A stretch of DNA of 64,000 nucleotides from assembly GCF_039528175.1 (NCBI RefSeq), contig NZ_BAAALH010000002.1, positions 1,178,001 through 1,242,000 of the forward strand. The letters are read 5' to 3'. The notes below the pieces were generated by a model that was not told where the DNA came from, searched no databases, and worked only from the letters and a program-made list of their open reading frames with translations. Positions 16,287-24,630 of this stretch are shown here, piece by piece; the stretch's first letter is position 1, and the number at the start of each line of letters is the position of its first letter. The position numbers were made by a program, and so were the translations under genes. The stretch is from Citricoccus alkalitolerans (GTDB lineage Bacteria; Actinomycetota; Actinomycetes; Actinomycetales; Micrococcaceae).

Positions 16287-17363
16287 TCAGCTGATGGCGT
16301 CCTCGTCGAGCACCCACGCCTGAGTGAGGGGAATTCTCCGCTTCGTCTCCGGTGGCAAGTCCTCGTAGGCGTAGAACAGCTCGGCCATCAGGGTGGCCCC
16401 GTCCCACACCCGGAACTTCGAGTCCGTGCTGATCTCCCGCTTGGCGGACTTGTTCACCCCACCCCAGGCAACTAGGAGTGCTTGATCTGCATTGTGCCGC
16501 TCACGGGCCGAGTGCAGGCCCCGCACCACCTTGACGTCGACGGGGCCCGCCTCGGATTTCACCTCCACGACCACGATGGGTGCGTCCATGCCCAGCGGGC
16601 CCTTCCCTGCCAGGATGTCCACCCCACCGTCAGGCCCGGGCGGGGAGACCTGGCAGACGAACTCGTGAGATTCGAGGATCTCCGAAACCAGCCACGTCAG
16701 GTCGTGCTCCTTGAACTCGGCCATCACATGGGCTTGCACCCGGTCTTCGATAACTTCCAGAGTGGGGACGGGATCCGGGTCGGTGACCTCTTCGTCCTGC
16801 TCCGCCGGCGCTGTCGGGACCGCGGTGAGGGACAGCGTCTCCTTGGGGGCGCCGCCTCCCGTGTGCAGGTCCGGCTGGCCTGCGGCGATGGTCTCCAACC
16901 GGCGGACAGCATTGTTGCGGGTGGGGGCGAACACCGTCTGGATGGCACCGAGGGACCGCAGCAGGTCCTCGCCGAAGCTAGATCGGGGCATCGGGTCCTT
17001 GGCCCAGTCCACGGGAATGAACTTGCGGCGCTCTGGCTCCGGGCTGGAGGCGTCGAAGGTGTAAGGACCAACGGCGCGGCCGAACCAGATATACCCGCGG
17101 CGGTCCTTGGACGGCATGATGACCAAGTCACCGACCTGGATGCGGTCACGGAACGCCCAGAGCTGGCTCGCGTAGTTCGCCAGGCGCCGGTCCGGGGCCC
17201 CGGGGTAGAGCGGAGCCAGCATCTGCTGGATCGCGTCCTTAGACCGGTAGGGGCCAATGTCTCCAACTTCGGCCCAGCCGATGGTCGTGCGGTCGTTCTC
17301 GATGTTGTATTGCTCGTGTTCACCGCGCGACCCTGCGCGGACGACCCAGACTCTTGACGGCAT
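16287..17363 (-). CDS. Mrr-type restriction endonuclease with N-terminal PUA/EVE-like domain
   Basis: 358 residues. The C-terminal domain (about 200-335) carries the Mrr PD-(D/E)xK core: GPDGGVDILAG (Asp249) and VVVEVKSEAG (Glu267, Lys269), then helices and ALLVAWGGVNKSAKRE. The N-terminal 100 residues (SRVWVVRAGSRGEHEQYNIE; QVGDLVIMPSKDRRGYIWFG) look like the modified-base-reading EVE/PUA-like modules often joined to Mrr nucleases. ATG at 17363 has GGAGGG upstream. No methyltransferase is adjacent, consistent with a modification-dependent (type IV) defence enzyme; substrate is inferred only. Confidence 0.85.
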   Translation of the reverse strand: MPSRVWVVRAGSRGEHEQYNIENDRTTIGWAEVGDIGPYRSKDAIQQMLAPLYPGAPDRRLANYASQLWAFRDRIQVGDLVIMPSKDRRGYIWFGRAVGPYTFDASSPEPERRKFIPVDWAKDPMPRSSFGEDLLRSLGAIQTVFAPTRNNAVRRLETIAAGQPDLHTGGGAPKETLSLTAVPTAPAEQDEEVTDPDPVPTLEVIEDRVQAHVMAEFKEHDLTWLVSEILESHEFVCQVSPPGPDGGVDILAGKGPLGMDAPIVVVEVKSEAGPVDVKVVRGLHSARERHNADQALLVAWGGVNKSAKREISTDSKFRVWDGATLMAELFYAYEDLPPETKRRIPLTQAWVLDEDAIS

Positions 17364-17513
17364 GCGTGTCCCTCCGTGTGCTCTACGGCCGACCTCGCGG
17401 CCAGCCTGTCTCGACTGTGCCACATGCGCAACCCTCAGCCCCGCTCCCGCTCAAGCCAGTGCCAGACATGGATCGCCCAGCGAAACATAGCTGGCACCGA
17501 ACTGCGATCGACC

Positions 17514-18488
17514 TTAGATGACTATGGCTTTACGGACGCTTCGCTCGGTCTCGTCGCTCAGTCCGGCGCCGACGGGACCGCCTCGGGACTCCTCATAGGC
17601 AAGGGCGTCCTTGAGGGTCTGTTCTAAGGGCCTGCAGGTGAGTCCATGTTGACGGGCGCGGCGCGTGTTCGCGGTGACCGTGTACCGAAGTCCGGGGTCG
17701 GGGATCCACCACGGCAGGCTGTTTGGGCCCATCCAGGGGCTGACTTCGGCGCTGGCAAGGACGTCGCCCGGGACGGGGCTGGCGGCAATCTGACTGTCGG
17801 CGCTGCGGCGGGAGGTCTCGATGGCTTCGCGTAGCGTCAGCGTGGGACCGGTTGCGTTGAACGTGCCCATGATGCGCTGTTCGGCGCAGTGCACTATCCA
17901 GGCAGCCAGGTCCTTGACGTCGATCATTGCGGTGGGGAATTCCGGATCGTCGGGGACCAGCACGTCCTCGCCTGTGGGGTGGGAGAACCGCCAGGGGTAG
18001 TATCCGCTGCGCCCCGTGTCGTCTCCGTCGCCGGCGATCAGACCCGCCCGGATGATGGTGCAGGACTCGGTCCCCGAGCGCACGGCCTCCTCGCAGGCGA
18101 CCTTGGCCGGCCCGTAGTCCTCCATGGCGGAGAGCGTGTCGGCCGCAAGCGGCTCATGGGTCGGAGAGTCCTCATCCTGCTCGCGGATGTCACCGCGCTG
18201 GTAGGCGTTGAGCGAGGACAGATAGATCCAGTGCTGCGCAGCCAGTTCGACCACGGCCGTCCGTACGTGGCCGGGCTGGGTCGCTAGATCCACCACGACG
18301 TCCCACTGATGCCCTGCCACCTCACTCAATCCGTCAGCGTGGTCCCGGTCGGCTTGGACAAAGCGGGCAACTTCGGGGACTGGTTGAGTGCCTCGCGCCA
18401 GGCAGGTGACGGCATGGCCTGCGTCAGTGAAGGTGTGGACCAGCTGGCGGCCGAGCTGGCCATTGCCGCCCAGAATGAGTATCTGCAT
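17514..18488 (-). CDS. NAD(P)-dependent epimerase/dehydratase family protein (extended SDR)
   Basis: 324 residues from ATG 18488 (a GTG at 18497 is possible). Rossmann nucleotide-binding motif GGNGQLGRQL at the N-terminus, then strand-turn DADR-like acidic residues, IYLSSLNAY and the YGPAKVACEEAV segment that supplies the SDR Tyr-xxx-Lys pair. The middle has DVKDLAAWIVHCAEQRIMGTFN, typical for atypical/extended SDRs acting on nucleotide sugars or as isoflavone-reductase-like enzymes. Substrate cannot be assigned. Monocistronic by position. Confidence 0.85.
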   Translation of the reverse strand: MQILILGGNGQLGRQLVHTFTDAGHAVTCLARGTQPVPEVARFVQADRDHADGLSEVAGHQWDVVVDLATQPGHVRTAVVELAAQHWIYLSSLNAYQRGDIREQDEDSPTHEPLAADTLSAMEDYGPAKVACEEAVRSGTESCTIIRAGLIAGDGDDTGRSGYYPWRFSHPTGEDVLVPDDPEFPTAMIDVKDLAAWIVHCAEQRIMGTFNATGPTLTLREAIETSRRSADSQIAASPVPGDVLASAEVSPWMGPNSLPWWIPDPGLRYTVTANTRRARQHGLTCRPLEQTLKDALAYEESRGGPVGAGLSDETERSVRKAIVI

Positions 18489-18917
18489 GACCGTCACTAT
18501 GCCAAGCCGATCCGAGGCCTCGCGAGCAGTTACTGCTTATAGCGCAACTACTTCCCAATCTGACAAGAGCGCTCACGGCAGTCACAGCTAGAGAGTTTGT
18601 TCAGACAAAATTGAGCTGTACCAGGGGCGGTCGAAGTTCCGCCGAGCCAATTCCCGGAATCCTTGCCTATCGGCGCTGCCGGCGGTCTTGGGCCTTCCCA
18701 TCAAAGGATCCCGCTATGGACGCTCCTGATTGCTGAGGATGCATGGCAGAGCTATTCTCAGGCCAGAGGCCAACCTGTCGGTAAAGCGGGACACCGGTCG
18801 GGAAACCGAGAAAGACAGGAAGTAGACCCGGTTCCTTTGCCTCACACCCAGCCCCCGCCGAACCGTCAGGCGTTGGCTGATGAAAACGCGCTGAAAGTGG
18901 CTCTCGCAATGGGGAAG
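18489..18917. other. Non-coding or degenerate stretch
   Basis: No convincing gene on either strand. The segment around 18674-18725 encodes in one frame ...GLPIKGS...stop, and a similar GLPIKGT...stop string is found at about 24277-24315; both might be decayed ends of a common element, but the similarity is short. Overall codon bias is poor in all frames. Confidence 0.45.
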
Positions 18918-19112
18918 TCAGTCACCCCTCCCGGGCTTGTGCGGCCGTGTCTTCGCGCGTGCAAGGGAAACTTGCACGAAGATTCCGCAGGCTGCCGAAC
19001 TGAGAAATAGGACGGCAAGAAGACCGTCGATTGCTCCCGTCACCCCGGCAATCATCGCGAGCAGGGCGTAGATAACCCAGAAGATCATGGCGCCTTGGGC
19101 GAATCGGGACAT
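18918..19112 (-). CDS. Putative small two-helix membrane protein
   Basis: 64 residues from ATG 19112: MSRFAQGAMIFWVIYALLAM then AIDGLLAVLFLSSAACGIFV, i.e. two hydrophobic helices, and a basic C-terminus (RAKTRPHKPGRGD). No clear Shine-Dalgarno and no family recognised. The consistent hydrophobic pattern argues for a real gene; a longer version from 19166 is possible. Confidence 0.45.
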   Translation of the reverse strand: MSRFAQGAMIFWVIYALLAMIAGVTGAIDGLLAVLFLSSAACGIFVQVSLARAKTRPHKPGRGD

Positions 19113-19395
19113 GATCGAAGAGTAACGCGTTGATTCCCCAGGTAGAGAGGTCCAGGGGTGAGGCAAACGGATCGCCGAACGGGCACGACCGAGTTCGGTC
19201 AGCGTTGAGGTCGTTCTATCCAGACCTGCGTTCCAGCGCCTCGATCAGATTATGGATGTCTGAAAAGCCAGATCCCTCCAGCGACTGTAGTTCCGTGAAT
19301 TGCCTGGCCGTTCAGAAGGCCAACCGAATAGCCTTGCTGAAGGGACAGCTGTCTATCGGCGAATTGCATCCCACCAAGATTGTGATGAGGTGAAC

Positions 19396-19671
19396 ATGGA
19401 CGAGACCGAGCGCGAAGAACAATGGGAACAATGGAAGCGTGCCGATCGACTCCACATCATGGAGGGCCTCATTCAAGCGGTCAATGATCCGCATCGGTTC
19501 CTCGACATCGTGTTGTCGGCGGCCGACAGGTCGGCGGCCGAGGCGGCACTGGTGGAACAGTTCGGTTTGTCTCGGGAGCAGGCAAGAGCGGCCATGAACA
19601 TGCAGTTCCTGATGATGTCCGAGGAAGCACGACAGTCCATCCGCACCGAGGCTGACGATCTCCGAGGCTGA
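19396..19671 (+). CDS. Small stand-alone protein resembling the GyrA/ParC gate-domain coiled-coil region
   Basis: 91 residues. The sequence HIMEGLIQAVNDPHRFLDIV ... AALVEQFGLSREQARAAMNM QF parallels the type II topoisomerase A-subunit segment HIL-x-GL-x-(K/I)AL ... LxELFxLSExQAQAILDMxL that lies after the tower domain. Nothing else of GyrA is present: no catalytic tyrosine, no beta-propeller, so it cannot cleave DNA. Start ATG 19396 has AGGTGA 4 bases upstream. It may be a domesticated fragment that binds gyrase, or an independent helical protein. It sits in the accessory segment just before a gene-poor region. Confidence 0.6.
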   Translation: MDETEREEQWEQWKRADRLHIMEGLIQAVNDPHRFLDIVLSAADRSAAEAALVEQFGLSREQARAAMNMQFLMMSEEARQSIRTEADDLRG

Positions 19672-19976
19672 ACCGACCGGCCAACCGGGTGCCTCCGTTT
19701 CTGATCGTTTGAGACAAACGTCCGGGTAGCGAACGACATCCGGTGACTACAGCGACCATTCGTTCTTCCATGGGCTGGCTTGGCACAGAGGGATCCCTCA
19801 TCGGGATGGAGTCGCTCAGTCGTCGTAGAGGAACCCAGTATTTGGATCCTTTGATGGGAACAAAGGATGCCGCCACCACCCAGGTCCAGTCCGCCGAGGA
19901 CGTCACCGACGACTGGCCCAAGGCCGCCCGCCAGCCGCTGAAGTGGACAACTGACCGGCAATGGGCCTGTTCCCGA

Positions 19977-20367
19977 CGCCAGAGGGCCCTACCGACTGCG
20001 GTGGGGCCCTCTGGCGTTGGGCTGTCCACCGGCTGCCCGAGTCCGACCTTGCGCCGCGAAGTTGATCCGGCGGCCTTGACGGCGATGAAGACTACCGGAA
20101 CCACGGCGAACAGCGGCAGATGCCCGCATCCCCACGTCTCAGCGCCATGCCGCTGCTGCTTAGATCAGAGTGTTCGGAGTCCGTCGGCGGGGCATCGCAG
20201 TCCGAAAGTATGGACAAAAGGCCACTGCCAACGCCGAGGGCCCCTTCGATACTTTGAAGGGGCCCAGTGAGACGGTGCACACGGATCGACAGGTGGACTA
20301 AGCCCGGGGGAAACGGGCTCATCTGTATTAGGTCTGACAAGAGGCGGTGGCGTGAGCCACCGTCTCT
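19977..20367. other. Cluster of four strong stem-loops (possible structured RNA or terminators)
   Basis: Perfect 13-bp stem at 19977-19989/20004-20016; perfect 10-bp stem GGGCCCCTTC/GAAGGGGCCC at 20238-20247/20256-20265; 6-bp stem AGCCCG/CGGGCT at 20301-20306/20314-20319; and a 12-bp stem with one G-T pair at 20340-20351/20356-20367 with a GTGA tetraloop followed by TTTG, which looks like an intrinsic terminator on the plus strand. The last three are within 130 bases. Strand and function are unknown. Confidence 0.45.
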
Positions 20368-20631
20368 TTGCGCCTGGTGGGAGCGTACCCCGTGAAAGAC
20401 CTATACATCAATGAAAAAAGCAAGACTATTCAACTCTTCAACTGCTAATGTGTTTACGCTCCTGTCTGGCCTCACCGGGCCCCGTCGAAGGGAAGGCCGA
20501 GCGAGCAGGCGCACGCAGAAGTTGGCAGGGTGACGCCCGCTGGAAGTACGCCACCGGCGTCTGCCTGGTCACCCGCCAGGCGGTGCGGAAGGCGCTCGGC
20601 GAGAGCACCGATCTCAGGCAGAGGGTGTGAG

Positions 20632-20715
20632 GTTCAGAAGTCGACGGCACTGATGTCAGAAGTGGCCTTCACGGATCGCCATGGTGACGTCAGAGGTGTT
20701 CCGTAGGGGGATCCC
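20632..20715. repeat. IS-end-like remnant, copy B
   Basis: Aligned with 13219-13298 in the same orientation: shared TCAGAAGTCGACGGCACTGA, then TCAGAAGTG, GGTGACGTCAGAGGTG and a terminal GGATCC. Three internal copies of a CAGAAGTG/CAGAGGTG motif. Probably the terminus of an IS21-like element whose transposase genes are gone; family assignment is tentative. Confidence 0.5.
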
Positions 20716-21031
20716 TAGTGGAACAAACTTCATGCTCGTGTGCGTGAGTTTGATCCTAGGGAACTAAGGGATAAATCGAGGCTTCCGCAGCGTTATAGCA
20801 CCCTTCCTGCAGGACGGTGTTATCGACTCCGAGTAGCTAGGGGCCCACCTCAGGAACTGCGGGCGCCGATCTGCCTGTCGCGGGGCCGCGATTCCAGCGC
20901 ACGACTCGCGAAAACCTCCCATGTCAGGCGTTGTTGTTGGGCTTGACACTTGCCGGATGCCGCGTGGCCACCGACGCTCTCTACCCTTTCGGAGGATTAT
21001 CGGGACGGCGAGAGAGCACTGAGGCGCGGAC

Positions 21032-22585
21032 ATGTCGGACTTTGCAGAACGGCTCACGCTTGATCGGCGTCAGCTCCTGGGGCTCGGTGGAGCCACGGCC
21101 ACCGCGATCGCCCTGGGGATTAACGCACCCGAGTCGGCGGCTGCTGCACCACCGCCGCGGTCAGGAGACCTGTTCGGCCTCGGCATTGCCAGTGGGGCGC
21201 CTCGGCCTGACGGCGTGGTGTTGTGGGCGCGTCTGGCCCCGGAGCCTCTGGCCGAAGACGGTCATGGCGGCATGCCCCTGCGACCGGTCTCCGTGCGCTG
21301 GCAGGTGGCCCGAGATCACCAGTTCCGTCAGGTTGTCCGCTCGGGTCAGGCCCTGGCGCAACCGGAGTTGGCGCATTCCGTCCACCCCAGGGTCGAGGGC
21401 CTGGAACCTGGAACTGAGTATTTCTACCGATTCCTGGTCGGCCCGCAGTCCAGCCCGGTCGGGCGTTTCCGCACGCTCCCGGCCGCCGGAGACTCACCGG
21501 CCTCCTTCAGCTTCGGCCTGGTCTCGTGCCAGGCCTGGTACCACGGTCATTTCACGGCGCATAAGCACCTTGCCGCTGAGGAGGAACTGGATCTGGTGGT
21601 GTTCGTCGGTGACTACATCTACGAATACGGCATCATGGAGGCGAACCTGTGGCGCCAGGGTGCCTCGGTGTCCCCGGCTCATGCGGTGGAGATCGAGACG
21701 TTGGAGCAGTACCGACTGCGGTATTCGCTGATCAAGAGCGACCCCCACCTGCAGGCAGTTCATGCTCGAGTACCCGCCGTCGTGGTCTGGGATGACCATG
21801 AGGTGCAGAACAACTATGTGGGCTCTTCGTCTGCGTACAACGTGCCGGATGAGTTGTTCGCGCATCGGATCGCGGTGGCCTACCGGGCGTTCTACGAGAA
21901 CATGCCGTTGGATATCGAGGCATTGCCTGAAGGCCCGGCGGCGCAGATCACCACGGGCTTCGATGTCGGCCGGCTGGCACGATTCTCGATGCTGGACACC
22001 CGCCAATACCGGGATCCGGAACCGGCCACAGCCGCGGAGCAGTTTGCCGAGGGTCGCACGATGCTCGGCGCAGCCCAGGAAGAGTGGATCGAGCGACGTC
22101 TGGTCTCGAGTCCAGCGGTGTGGAACCTGATGGCTAGCGGCGTGGTCGTCACGGCGATCAGTGATGACCGTACGGACATGTGGGATGGGTACCCGGCGGC
22201 GCGTCAACGTCTTCTGGAGTCAATGGCCCGCTCCAGCAATCCGGTCGTGTTGACCGGGGACATCCACAAGCACGTGGCAGCGGAGCTCAAGCAGGACTTC
22301 GCCGATCCCTCATCCCCAACCGTGGGGGTGGAATTGGTCTGCACCTCCATTGCCTCTGACGGGGACGGCGCCCAAACCGACGGCTTCACCCGGGACTGGA
22401 CCCGGCACGACTATGTCCATCACTACGACGGGCGGCGGGGGTATGTGCACGTCCGGCTCACGCCGCAAGAGATGGTCTCGAATTTCTGGATCGTCCCGTG
22501 GATCGAGGCCGACGACACCGCCCCCAAGAAGCTCAGCGCACGATTCACCACACCGGCCGGGCAGCCACGGCTGGTCCAGGACTGA
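21032..22585 (+). CDS. phoD: PhoD-like alkaline phosphatase/phosphodiesterase, Tat-exported
   Basis: 517 residues. N-terminus carries a twin-arginine signal (DRRQLLGLGG followed by a hydrophobic stretch and AAAA cleavage region). The PhoD N-domain covers about 45-150, and the metallophosphatase domain has the family metal ligands in FGLVSCQAW, VFVGDYIYEYG, VVWDDHEVQNNY and VVLTGDIHKHVAAEL. Extracellular phosphate-ester hydrolase acting with Ca2+/Fe3+ in characterised PhoD. A downstream gene follows by 11 bases, so both are probably one transcript. No obvious Pho box was recognised upstream. Confidence 0.9.
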   Translation: MSDFAERLTLDRRQLLGLGGATATAIALGINAPESAAAAPPPRSGDLFGLGIASGAPRPDGVVLWARLAPEPLAEDGHGGMPLRPVSVRWQVARDHQFRQVVRSGQALAQPELAHSVHPRVEGLEPGTEYFYRFLVGPQSSPVGRFRTLPAAGDSPASFSFGLVSCQAWYHGHFTAHKHLAAEEELDLVVFVGDYIYEYGIMEANLWRQGASVSPAHAVEIETLEQYRLRYSLIKSDPHLQAVHARVPAVVVWDDHEVQNNYVGSSSAYNVPDELFAHRIAVAYRAFYENMPLDIEALPEGPAAQITTGFDVGRLARFSMLDTRQYRDPEPATAAEQFAEGRTMLGAAQEEWIERRLVSSPAVWNLMASGVVVTAISDDRTDMWDGYPAARQRLLESMARSSNPVVLTGDIHKHVAAELKQDFADPSSPTVGVELVCTSIASDGDGAQTDGFTRDWTRHDYVHHYDGRRGYVHVRLTPQEMVSNFWIVPWIEADDTAPKKLSARFTTPAGQPRLVQD

Positions 22586-22596
22586 AGGAACAGACC

Positions 22597-23442
22597 ATGA
22601 CGAAGCCTCTGCCCCCTGTCACTGGCCTGTCAGCCCGTAGCTCACTGGCGACGATCGATCTGTCCTGGGAATCCCTGGGTTGGGAACCGCTGATCGATCA
22701 CTATCGTGTCTATGCCGCACCAGGTCACCCGGCCGCCTGGCAACCGCGAGAGTCCGACCTGGTAGCCAAGACCGTGTATCCGCGCTTCGTCCACGACGGC
22801 CTCGATCCGGCCGGGGAGGAATGGACCTACTCGGTCATCGCCGTCTCGGATGCCGGACGCCGGAGCAGGCCCGGGGAGCGGACCTCCGCTGCCTCTGAAC
22901 CCTCGGTCACCGCCACGGGGCGAGAGATGGCGCGCATCGGCACGTTCGACGGTAAGAGCTTGGAATTTCGATTCGCGCCCAGTGGATACGCCAAGATTCC
23001 CGCAGCCTATCCGTCTGCCCAGATCCAGTACACCGACGGGGTGGACTCCCCGGATTCGGCGTGGCCTTTCCTGCTTCCCGGTCCCGGCGATGCCTGGGCC
23101 GGGCGCAAGGTCTACACCGCCCACTGGGTTGTGGAGCTTTCTCAGGCGCCGTCCGACGACATGGACATGGCCGTCTGGCTCATCGACACCACGCGACTCG
23201 GTGGGCGGCTGGAGGTCGCAGTCAACGGAGTCCCGGCACAGGTCATCGAGCTGATCCCCGGTGCAACTCGAGGATCCCGCGAGGGCGACGCAACGCTTCC
23301 CGGGTCAACGCTGGTGCGGTCTTTCCATGAATTCCAGGTCCCCGCAGCACCCTTTGTGGCAGGCATCAACACCATCACGTTCCGCCTGGCAGAGGGCGGA
23401 TGGGTGGCGTGGGACGCCATCGGGCTTTACGCACGCGTCTGA
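22597..23442 (+). CDS. Fibronectin type III protein with a polysaccharide-lyase-like beta-sandwich C-terminus
   Basis: 281 residues. Residues about 5-100 form a fibronectin type III domain (LPPVTGLSARSSLATIDLSW; YTVIA-like YSVIAVSDAGRRSRPGE). The C-terminal about 170 residues (ARIGTFDGKSLEFRF; HWVVELSQAPSDDMDMAVWL; NTITFRLAEGGWVAWDAIGL) resemble domain III of PL4 rhamnogalacturonan lyases, a carbohydrate-binding-like jelly roll, without a catalytic domain. No signal peptide is visible despite the extracellular-type domains. GAAGGAA lies before the ATG; probably co-transcribed with phoD. Confidence 0.7.
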   Translation: MTKPLPPVTGLSARSSLATIDLSWESLGWEPLIDHYRVYAAPGHPAAWQPRESDLVAKTVYPRFVHDGLDPAGEEWTYSVIAVSDAGRRSRPGERTSAASEPSVTATGREMARIGTFDGKSLEFRFAPSGYAKIPAAYPSAQIQYTDGVDSPDSAWPFLLPGPGDAWAGRKVYTAHWVVELSQAPSDDMDMAVWLIDTTRLGGRLEVAVNGVPAQVIELIPGATRGSREGDATLPGSTLVRSFHEFQVPAAPFVAGINTITFRLAEGGWVAWDAIGLYARV

Positions 23443-23445
23443 CTT

Positions 23446-23565
23446 GCTTCGGCGCCCGCCGACCTCGAGGAGCTCGACACTGCTGAAGTCATGGACATCG
23501 TCGTGGCTCAGGAGTTCGTCGAGGTCAACCTCGAGTGGGCCAGCCGCGTGGCCTACCGTCCCTAA
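23446..23565 (+). pseudogene. Short in-frame remnant of an unidentified gene end
   Basis: A 39-codon stretch with strong actinobacterial codon bias, including EELDTAEVMDIVVAQEFVEV and NLEWASRVAYRP, ending in TAA, lies directly after the fibronectin gene without a start or ribosome binding site. It looks like the 3' end of a deleted gene. I cannot identify the parent. Confidence 0.3.
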
Positions 23566-23663
23566 TGCCGATCCCCTGCGGGAGACCGCTCGATCGGCGC
23601 GTTCGAAGAAACCAGCGGGACCTCGGAGGTCGGATCCAAGCCGAGCATGAGAAGCTTTCAACC

Positions 23664-24191
23664 ATGCGAATGCCAGATCGAGCCCGAATGTGGACCTCTC
23701 TGGTCGGTCCCCTCGGGCGAGACGCATCGACAGTCGTGCTTGTCGCCGCCGTTTCATCGGCCGTCGCGATCGCAACCTCCACGAGTCGTCGAGTGAGTGC
23801 AGCACGCGGCGCTGCGATCGGGGCTGTCGCGTTTGACCTCGTTGGCGGTCTCGTGGCTTTTCAGTTCCGACCTACCCGCGAGAAGTATTCGAAGTCTTCT
23901 TACCGGACTCGCATGATGTTCGCCTTGGTCCACCTCCAGCCGTTTCTGCTTCCCCTGTTCGGCGAAGGTTCGTGGGCTCGCGCCGCGCTGCGATACGCCA
24001 CCGCATTCCTCGCGACCACTGCTCTCGAACGTTTCGTGCCCCGCTCCGCCTCTCGCCGCTTCGTGGCCAACGGCGTGGCAGCTGCGCTGAGCAGCGCCGA
24101 CTTCACGACCGATAAATCCCAGCAGCGCTGGTTCGGCCCCGTTTATCTGATGAAAGTGATCGGCGGGCACTCCGGCATCCCCCGCGGCTGA
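23664..24191 (+). CDS. Hypothetical membrane protein
   Basis: 175 residues from ATG 23664. Several hydrophobic segments (STVVLVAAVSSAVAIATS; AIGAVAFDLVGGLVAFQF; TRMMFALVHLQPFLLPLFGE; ALRYATAFLATTAL) suggest about four membrane helices; conserved-looking FVPRSASRRFVANGVAAALS and WFGPVYLMKVIGGH follow near the end. I do not recognise a named family. No strong Shine-Dalgarno. Located between the phoD pair and a resolvase remnant. Confidence 0.55.
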   Translation: MRMPDRARMWTSLVGPLGRDASTVVLVAAVSSAVAIATSTSRRVSAARGAAIGAVAFDLVGGLVAFQFRPTREKYSKSSYRTRMMFALVHLQPFLLPLFGEGSWARAALRYATAFLATTALERFVPRSASRRFVANGVAAALSSADFTTDKSQQRWFGPVYLMKVIGGHSGIPRG

Positions 24192-24600
24192 GCCCGGCCA
24201 CTGCCCGATCCGCAGTCGGCCGCCCCGGTCATCACGAAGTGATGGGCTTGCGCAAGCGAAACACTACCCGCCGTTCGGGACTTCCCATTAAAGGAACCCC
24301 TTCCGGGAACACCCCGTTCTGATCAGTGCTGTTGAAGTGGTACGGCAGGTCCCGTCCCGTTGAGGCGGTCCGGTGGACTGCCCGGTGAAGGGGCCTTATA
24401 CGAGACACCCGCGGGCTTGCCTGAGCTGATGATCGGCAATGCGTGCTGCCATACCGGCGAGCCAGACCGGTCTGATCACGGGGGACCTTGGTGGCGCTCG
24501 GCGTGAAGCCAAGCTTGATCGCTCTGCTCGTTCGGTCGGTGATGCCCATGAGATCGTCGACGACCTGTCAGAACGAGAAATCAAGATGAACGTGGAGGGA
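24192..24600. other. Stretch without an intact gene, containing a resolvase remnant
   Basis: Apart from the serine-resolvase fragment (about 24439-24630) nothing coding is supported. The left part has a short open segment ending GLPIKGT...TGA (about 24250-24321) of unclear origin. Confidence 0.5.
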
Positions 24601-24630
24601 TCAGCCCACAACCCGACCGATCGGGCCGGA
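24439..24630 (+). pseudogene. Serine recombinase (resolvase/invertase) fragment
   Basis: The frame reads AKLDRSARSVGDAHEIVDDL then SEREIKMNVEGSAHNPTD, matching the resolvase core VxKLDRLARSxxDAxxIxxELxxRGVxLxxxGxxxDPTDPxG that precedes the long helix. The catalytic N-terminal serine region, the rest of the catalytic domain and the DNA-binding domain are missing, so the piece is inactive. Its right end overlaps, on the opposite strand, the last codons of pabC, marking an insertion or deletion junction. Confidence 0.65.

Larger units (their letters stand above)
19672..21031. other. Gene-poor 1.36 kb region with stem-loops, an AT-richer patch and an IS-end remnant
   Basis: No frame here has both good codon bias and recognisable protein sequence. 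It contains strong stem-loops at 19977-20016, 20238-20265, 20301-20319 and 20340-20367, an AT-rich patch at about 20400-20450, the IS-end copy B at 20632-20715 and the phoD upstream region with a TTGACA at 20943. A short frame ending at 20630 (RWKYATGVCLVTRQAVRKAL) directly before the IS end may be a decayed gene end. Confidence 0.5.

Noticed and set aside
19743..20270. 175-residue open frame in the gene-poor region
   Set aside because: Includes both arms of a 13-bp perfect stem-loop, poor codon bias and no recognisable protein sequence.
20943..20948. TTGACA before phoD as a sigma-70-type -35 box
   Set aside because: No matching -10 hexamer at the proper spacing, so a promoter call is not justified.
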